17,789 nt of DNA, taken from Clostridia bacterium (GTDB taxonomy: Bacteria; Bacillota_A; Clostridia; Christensenellales; CAG-138). Location of the stretch: positions 1-17,789 of the forward strand of contig JAFZJT010000141.1 in the NCBI GenBank assembly GCA_017553815.1, given 5' to 3'. The notes beneath the pieces were generated by a model, which did no database searches, was not told where the DNA came from, and saw nothing but the letters and a program-made list of their open reading frames with translations. A program made the translations under genes and the position numbers. The stretch's first letter is position 1. Each line of letters opens with the position of its first letter. Shown here one piece after another: positions 13,701-17,789 of this stretch.

Positions 13701-14029
13701 TGAGGCTTAACATCTATCGTAATCAGCGCGAGGTCGAAAAGACCTTTGAGGTCGAAGGCTATGATCTCATGTACGGCACGGTCGAGGACATCTTTGGCAT
13801 TCTCGAAGCCGTTGATCTGGACAAGCTCGATGGCGGCGACGTCAACATCGGAGATGATGCCTTTAAGGTGTTCCAGGACAACAGGCAGAAGCTCAACGCT
13901 CTGATTCTCGACATCTTCCCGGACATGACCGCCGACGATCTCCGCAAGGTCAAGGTTAAGGACCTCATCCCGTTCTTTGTGGAGCTGTTCCGGTACGTGA
14001 TGGATTCATTCGGTAAATCAAAAAACTAA
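13697..14029 (+). CDS. Tail assembly chaperone (gpG-like), zero-frame product
   Basis: The 110-residue product starts at ATG 13697 (or 13700) and overlaps the tail tube stop. It reads IYRNQREVEKTFEVEGYDLM, GTVEDIFGILEAVDLDKL, then ALILDIFPDMTADDLRKVKV and VELFRYVMDSFGKSKN, the usual makeup of the small chaperones that coat the tape measure protein before tail tube assembly. The last codons (TCA AAA AAC TAA) contain the slip site from which ribosomes can enter the -1 frame and make a longer form. Both short and long forms are expected, in a fixed ratio, as in lambda gpG and gpGT. Confidence 0.88.
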   Translation: MMRLNIYRNQREVEKTFEVEGYDLMYGTVEDIFGILEAVDLDKLDGGDVNIGDDAFKVFQDNRQKLNALILDIFPDMTADDLRKVKVKDLIPFFVELFRYVMDSFGKSKN

Positions 14030-14059
14030 ACGAGGGCGGCGGTGACGAGGTCGCCGCCC
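14020..14059 (+). promoter_or_regulatory. Programmed -1 ribosomal frameshift site
   Basis: A AAA AAC lies at 14020-14026, in the right register with the chaperone frame (codons AAA 14021-14023 and AAC 14024-14026). Seven bases downstream a GC-rich stem begins: GGGCGGCG at 14034-14041 pairs perfectly with CGCCGCCC at 14052-14059 around a 10-base loop. The zero-frame stop is one codon after the slip, and the -1 frame is open from 14017 to 14292. All parts of a strong -1 signal are therefore present at normal spacing. Confidence 0.9.
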
Positions 14060-14292
14060 TTTCAATTTACGAAGCGTTTTTTGACATGACCGAAAGCCTT
14101 TGTGAACGCTATCGCTCGCTGACGCCGTTTGACGTGAGGCGTGAGAAGATCGGTGAAGTGCTGCTCCTCATGCGCCGCGTCACTCAAAAGAATGAGAGGC
14201 AGAAGGGCGTTAAAGGCGGCGATGTCGTAACTCGAAAGCCAAACGGCGATATTCACATAAGGCGCGAAGCGAAGAACGATGACTGGTATTAA
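14026..14292 (+). CDS. T-part of the frameshifted tail chaperone (gpGT-like), joined to 13697..14026
   Basis: These 88 residues are read in the -1 frame after slippage and add to the 110 of the zero frame, for a 198-residue fusion. They begin LNEGGGDEVAALSIYEAFFD and continue SLTPFDVRREKIGEVLLLMR, ending HIRREAKNDDWY. The basic helical middle and an acidic-aromatic NDDWY end are common in T-parts of siphophage chaperones, which bind the tape measure protein while the G-part recruits tail tube subunits. An internal ATG at 14086 has no ribosome site (GCGTTTTTTGAC precedes it), so independent starts are unlikely. The stop is followed directly by the ribosome site of the tape measure gene. Confidence 0.85.
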   Translation, partial: LNEGGGDEVAALSIYEAFFDMTESLCERYRSLTPFDVRREKIGEVLLLMRRVTQKNERQKGVKGGDVVTRKPNGDIHIRREAKNDDWY

Positions 14293-14304
14293 GGTGGTGA
14301 GATA

Positions 14305-17300
14305 ATGCCGAACAATGAAAGCACAATGACATGGAAAGTCGATATAGCTCAGCTTAAAGCAGAAATGCAGGAAGCGAAGCGGTCGATTTCCCTTGCCAAT
14401 TCCGAGTTCAATAAAGCTACTGCCGGAATGGATAAGTGGCAGGATTCCATCACCGGCGTTGAGGCGAAGCTTAAACAGCTCAATTCCGTTTCGGCTTCGC
14501 AGAACAAGATACTTGAGAATCTCAAGAAAGAGTACGCGCAGGTCTGCGCGGAGCAGGGTGAAACAAGCAAACAAGCGCAAGACCTCGCTATTAAGATCAA
14601 CAATCAGGAGGCCGCCTGCAAGAAGACCGAGAAGGAGATCAAGGACTATTCCGGCAAGCTCGACGAGCTGAAACGGGCGCAGATCGACAGTCGCAGCGCG
14701 GCCGAAAAGCTCACCGATACAATCTCAGATCAGGAGAGCGAGCTTGCGGATCTGAAAAAGGCATACGCAAGCGCTGTGCTTACCTACGGCGAAAACAGCA
14801 AGGAAGCCAAGGAGCTTGCAAAGCAGATCAAAGACCTTTCGGGTGAGCTGAACGAGAACAAGGGTAAGATGGATGCCGCCGAAAAAGCGGCTGATGAGCT
14901 TGCCGACAGCACCGAGGACGCGGGGGAAGCCGCCGAGAAGTCAGCAAAGGGCGGCTGGACGGTCCTCAAGGGCGCTCTCGCGAACCTTGTAGCGCAAGGT
15001 ATATCGATGGCGGTCAGCGGCTTGAAGAACCTTGCAAAAGGCGCTGTAGAAGCCGGTATGGGCTTTGAGTCGAGTATGTCCAACGTGGCAGCTCTGTCCG
15101 GCGCAACAGGAGATGAACTCGAACTGCTCTCTGAAACGGCAAGGAAGTTCGGAGAGACAACGCAGTTTTCGGCAAGTGAAGCTGCCGACGCGCTCGGCTA
15201 CATGGCTCTTGCCGGATGGGATGCGGAGAAGAGCGCGGCCGAGCTTGGCGGCGTGCTCGATCTCGCTGCTGCTTCGGGAATGGACCTTGCTCAGGCCTCC
15301 GACATGGTAACGGATTACCTGTCCGCGTTCAGCAACTCGTCGATGACGGCGACCGACTTTGCGAATAAGCTTGCATACGCACAGGCCAACAGCAATACGA
15401 GCGCAACACAGCTCGGTGAGGCTTATAGGAACTCGGCGGCGATAATGAACGCGGCAGGGCAAAGCGTAGAGACCACAACCGCCCTGCTTGCGAACATGGC
15501 TAACCAGGGCTTGAAAGGAACGAAAGCCGGAACCGCTCTGAGCGCCATGATGCGCGACCTGACGGCTAAGATGAAGGATGGCGCGGTCGAGATCAACGGA
15601 GTAAACATAGCAGTCCAAGATGCGGACGGAAACTATCGCGATATGATAGACATCCTCCGCGATGTAGAGGCTGCGACGGATGGGCTCGGCACCGCTGAAA
15701 AGGCAGCCGCGCTGAGTGCAGTATTCACGGCGGATAGCACGAAGGGCTTGAACCTCGTTATGAACGAGGGCATCGAAAAGGCAGCAGACTTCTCAAAATC
15801 GCTGAAAGATTGCGACGGTGCAGCCGGAGAGATGGCTAAGACGATGAACGATAATCTTTCGGGCGACGTGAAGGCTATGGGAAGCGCCTTTGAGGGCTTG
15901 CAGCTCACTATTTACGAAATGGCCAACGGTGCGCTTCGCAGCGTCGTTCAGGGCATCACGGGCGATTTGCTCCCCGCAATAACCGACTTCGTCAAAGGCG
16001 TTGAAGGCTCGGGCAAGCGCGTAGGTGCGGCGGTAGGCAGCATTATCAACACCATATTGAACACGCTTCTCGATGCTCTTCCTGAGATCATCGATATGGG
16101 ATTCACTCTTATCGTGAGCTTGGTTCAAGGTCTGCTGTCTGCACTTCCGAAGCTTGTCAGCACAGGAGCAACAATAGTAGTAAACCTTCTCAAAGGTCTC
16201 GGCAAAGCCCTTCCGGAGATCGTTAAGCAGATCGTGCAGATCATTCCGCAGATCGTGAAGGCTTTGACCGATGCAATACCGGAGCTGATCCATGGCGCGT
16301 TTGAATTCTTCATGGCAATCGTAAACGCCATCCCTGAGATCGTGCAGGAGCGGCAGAAAGCCCTTCCGGAGATTTGGAGCACGATAATCGATGCGGTCGT
16401 TGCCGCAGTTCCGCAGCTCATTGAAGCGGCACTGACGTTGTTCAATGCGATTGTAGATGCGATACCGACCATAATTCCGATTTTGACGGAAACACTTCCC
16501 GAAATAATCAATACCATACTCGGTTCGATTTCAGAATGGTTGCCTGACCTTATCGACGGAGCGGTAGCGCTCCTTATGGCGATCGTCGATGCAATACCGA
16601 TGATTATACCGCCGCTTGTCGATGCGCTGCCTACGATCATTACTTCCATCGTGGGGACGCTGATGGAAAATCTTCCTGTGATACTTGATGCGGCTATAAC
16701 GCTGCTCATGGCGATCATAGAGGCGCTGCCGACTATTGTGCTCGCGCTGGTGGATGAGATTCCGCACCTTGTCTCGACAATCGTGGAGCTGCTTCTTGAC
16801 AACCTTCCCGTACTCCTCGAAGGTGCAATAACGCTCTTTATGGCACTTGTGCAGGCGATTCCCGAGATAGTGGTTGCGCTTGTAAAGGCATTGCCTGAGA
16901 TCGTGAGTGCATTCCTGAACGCGCTTATCGGACCTGTCAGCGGATTGTTTGAGGGGTTGTGGAATGGCATTGTTGACATCTTCAAAAAGGCCCCTGAATG
17001 GTTCAACGGTATCTTGAAAAAGGTCGGGGAATTCTTCGCAAATCTTTGGAATGGTATCAAGAACGCTGCTTCGGCAACTTGGGACAGCATCAAAGGTGTT
17101 TGGAGTGCCGTAACAGGATGGTTTAACGATAAGATCATCCAGCCGATCAAGAACTTCTTTTCCGGAATGTGGGACGGCCTGAAGAATGGCGCAAAACATG
17201 CATGGGAAGGCGTGAAGAGCGTTTTCGGCGGCATAGCCGATTGGTTCAAGAACATCTTCAAAAACGCCTGGCAGAAGGTCAAGGATGTTTTCTCGGCAGG

Positions 17301-17789
17301 CGGCAAGGTATTCGAGGGCATTAAGGACGGCATTGTAAACGCTTTCAAAGCGGTTGTGAATGCGATCATTCGCGGCATCAACAAGGTTATAAGCATTCCG
17401 TTCAACGCTATTAACGCCATATTCCGAAAGCTGAAAGGCATCTCGATACTCGGCGTTTCGCCATTCGGCTGGCTCAATGAATTCAACGTGCCGCAAATTC
17501 CAGAACTGCGCAAAGGCGGCGTTCTGAAGCGCGGTCAGGTAGGTTTGCTTGAAGGTGATGGCGCTGAAGCTGTAGTTCCGCTTGAGCGCAATCGTGAATG
17601 GATAGCTCGAGTCGCTCAAGAGATGGTTAAGCAGCTCGACATGACCACTATGAAAAGCGTGGTCAGCGGAGCGGCCGCATCTATGGGCGGCGGTGAACAG
17701 ACGTTCGTATTCAATCAGTATAACAACAGTCCGAAGGCTCTTGACCGTAAGACTATTTACAGAGAGAGCAAGAGCCTTCTGTTTAGTGC
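14305..17789 (+). CDS. Tape measure protein (3' partial)
   Basis: The frame is open from ATG 14305 (GGTGGTGA just upstream) to the window edge, at least 1161 residues. In order: a charged coiled coil at about 1-210; a hydrophobic patch near 217-245; the TP901-type core at about 253-430 (FESSMSNVAALSGATGDELE, ETTQFSASEAADALGYMALA, MVTDYLSAFSNSSMTATDFA, TKAGTALSAMM); a hydrophobic repeat region at 658-877; Trp-rich amphipathic repeats (WNGIKNAA, WDSIKGVW, WEGVKSVF) at about 885-1000; and the C-end KGGVLKRGQVGLLEGDGAEA at 1070-1089 with NNSPKALDRKTIYRESKSLL just before the edge. That last phrase normally closes such proteins, so only a few residues are missing. It sets tail length and helps DNA entry. 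Confidence 0.95.
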   Translation, partial: MPNNESTMTWKVDIAQLKAEMQEAKRSISLANSEFNKATAGMDKWQDSITGVEAKLKQLNSVSASQNKILENLKKEYAQVCAEQGETSKQAQDLAIKINNQEAACKKTEKEIKDYSGKLDELKRAQIDSRSAAEKLTDTISDQESELADLKKAYASAVLTYGENSKEAKELAKQIKDLSGELNENKGKMDAAEKAADELADSTEDAGEAAEKSAKGGWTVLKGALANLVAQGISMAVSGLKNLAKGAVEAGMGFESSMSNVAALSGATGDELELLSETARKFGETTQFSASEAADALGYMALAGWDAEKSAAELGGVLDLAAASGMDLAQASDMVTDYLSAFSNSSMTATDFANKLAYAQANSNTSATQLGEAYRNSAAIMNAAGQSVETTTALLANMANQGLKGTKAGTALSAMMRDLTAKMKDGAVEINGVNIAVQDADGNYRDMIDILRDVEAATDGLGTAEKAAALSAVFTADSTKGLNLVMNEGIEKAADFSKSLKDCDGAAGEMAKTMNDNLSGDVKAMGSAFEGLQLTIYEMANGALRSVVQGITGDLLPAITDFVKGVEGSGKRVGAAVGSIINTILNTLLDALPEIIDMGFTLIVSLVQGLLSALPKLVSTGATIVVNLLKGLGKALPEIVKQIVQIIPQIVKALTDAIPELIHGAFEFFMAIVNAIPEIVQERQKALPEIWSTIIDAVVAAVPQLIEAALTLFNAIVDAIPTIIPILTETLPEIINTILGSISEWLPDLIDGAVALLMAIVDAIPMIIPPLVDALPTIITSIVGTLMENLPVILDAAITLLMAIIEALPTIVLALVDEIPHLVSTIVELLLDNLPVLLEGAITLFMALVQAIPEIVVALVKALPEIVSAFLNALIGPVSGLFEGLWNGIVDIFKKAPEWFNGILKKVGEFFANLWNGIKNAASATWDSIKGVWSAVTGWFNDKIIQPIKNFFSGMWDGLKNGAKHAWEGVKSVFGGIADWFKNIFKNAWQKVKDVFSAGGKVFEGIKDGIVNAFKAVVNAIIRGINKVISIPFNAINAIFRKLKGISILGVSPFGWLNEFNVPQIPELRKGGVLKRGQVGLLEGDGAEAVVPLERNREWIARVAQEMVKQLDMTTMKSVVSGAAASMGGGEQTFVFNQYNNSPKALDRKTIYRESKSLLFS
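16276..16935 (+). repeat. Five tandem 132-bp units (44 residues each) in the tape measure gene
   Basis: Units start at 16276, 16408, 16540, 16672 and 16804 with no insertions or deletions. Each encodes the pattern (I/L/V)P-x-L-I-x-x-A-x-x-L-(F/L)-x-A-I-x-x-A-(I/L)-P, then a P at unit residue 31 and a 12-residue spacer; units 3, 4 and 5 are the most alike (LPDLIDGAVALLMAIVDAIP, LPVILDAAITLLMAIIEALP, LPVLLEGAITLFMALVQAIP). The DNA has diverged more than the protein, so selection keeps the 44-residue period. Confidence 0.9.

Noticed and set aside
14086..14292. Independent gene starting at ATG 14086
   Set aside because: No ribosome site precedes it, while the same frame is open upstream to a perfect frameshift site; it is better read as the T-part of a fusion.
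16125..17513. Long minus-strand open frame of 462 codons
   Set aside because: It is antisense to the tape measure repeats, whose regular codons avoid stops on the other strand. The translation is Ser/Ile/Thr-rich with no domain, and the plus frame is clearly coding. The 362-codon minus frame at 16531-17619 fails for the same reason.

Overview
The window is one continuous, plus-strand stretch of a tailed phage or prophage (siphovirus-like, HK97-type head) from a low-to-mid GC Gram-positive host, most likely a gut clostridium. The reasons are strong AGGAGG-type ribosome sites, many ATGA/GTGA-type gene overlaps, an ArpU-like late regulator, an r1t-like holin with an NlpC/P60 endolysin, and HK97-style portal, protease, capsid and connector genes. 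No integrase, repressor, tRNA or host gene is visible, so lytic or temperate life cannot be decided from this piece. All functional names come from motif recognition by eye; no database search was run.

Layout. 1-212: C-terminus of a replication-type protein ending in a helix-turn-helix segment. 197-380: dense TGTCGG/CCGACA repeats folding into nested palindromes, with no convincing gene; a candidate replication origin or protein-binding array. 402-2541: RusA-type resolvase, small unknown and zinc-ribbon proteins, an ArpU/sigma-like late regulator, and a gene that overlaps a possible small membrane protein in another frame. 2656-4443: holin, a membrane-anchored coiled-coil protein, a helix-turn-helix protein resembling a terminase small subunit, and a two-domain endolysin. 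This lysis cassette lies before the packaging genes, which is uncommon. 4445-5457: a small beta-rich protein and an HNH nuclease fused to a P-loop kinase-like domain. 5458-5607: a non-coding gap with a C-run and dyads, a candidate cos site.

5608-17789 is the morphogenesis operon in classical order: terminase small and large subunits, portal, a fibre/decoration-like protein, prohead protease, major capsid protein, head-tail connector, a second Gly-linker beta protein, head closure protein, gp10-like protein, tail terminator-like protein, tail tube protein, tail assembly chaperones, and the tape measure protein, which runs off the right edge a few residues before its expected end.

The clearest non-gene signal is a -1 ribosomal frameshift site at 14020-14059 (A AAA AAC, 7-nt spacer, GC-rich 8-bp stem) that joins the two tail chaperone frames. 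The tape measure protein carries five tandem 44-residue repeats encoded by exact 132-bp periods. Together the genes describe DNA processing and packaging, head and tail building, late transcription control and host lysis.
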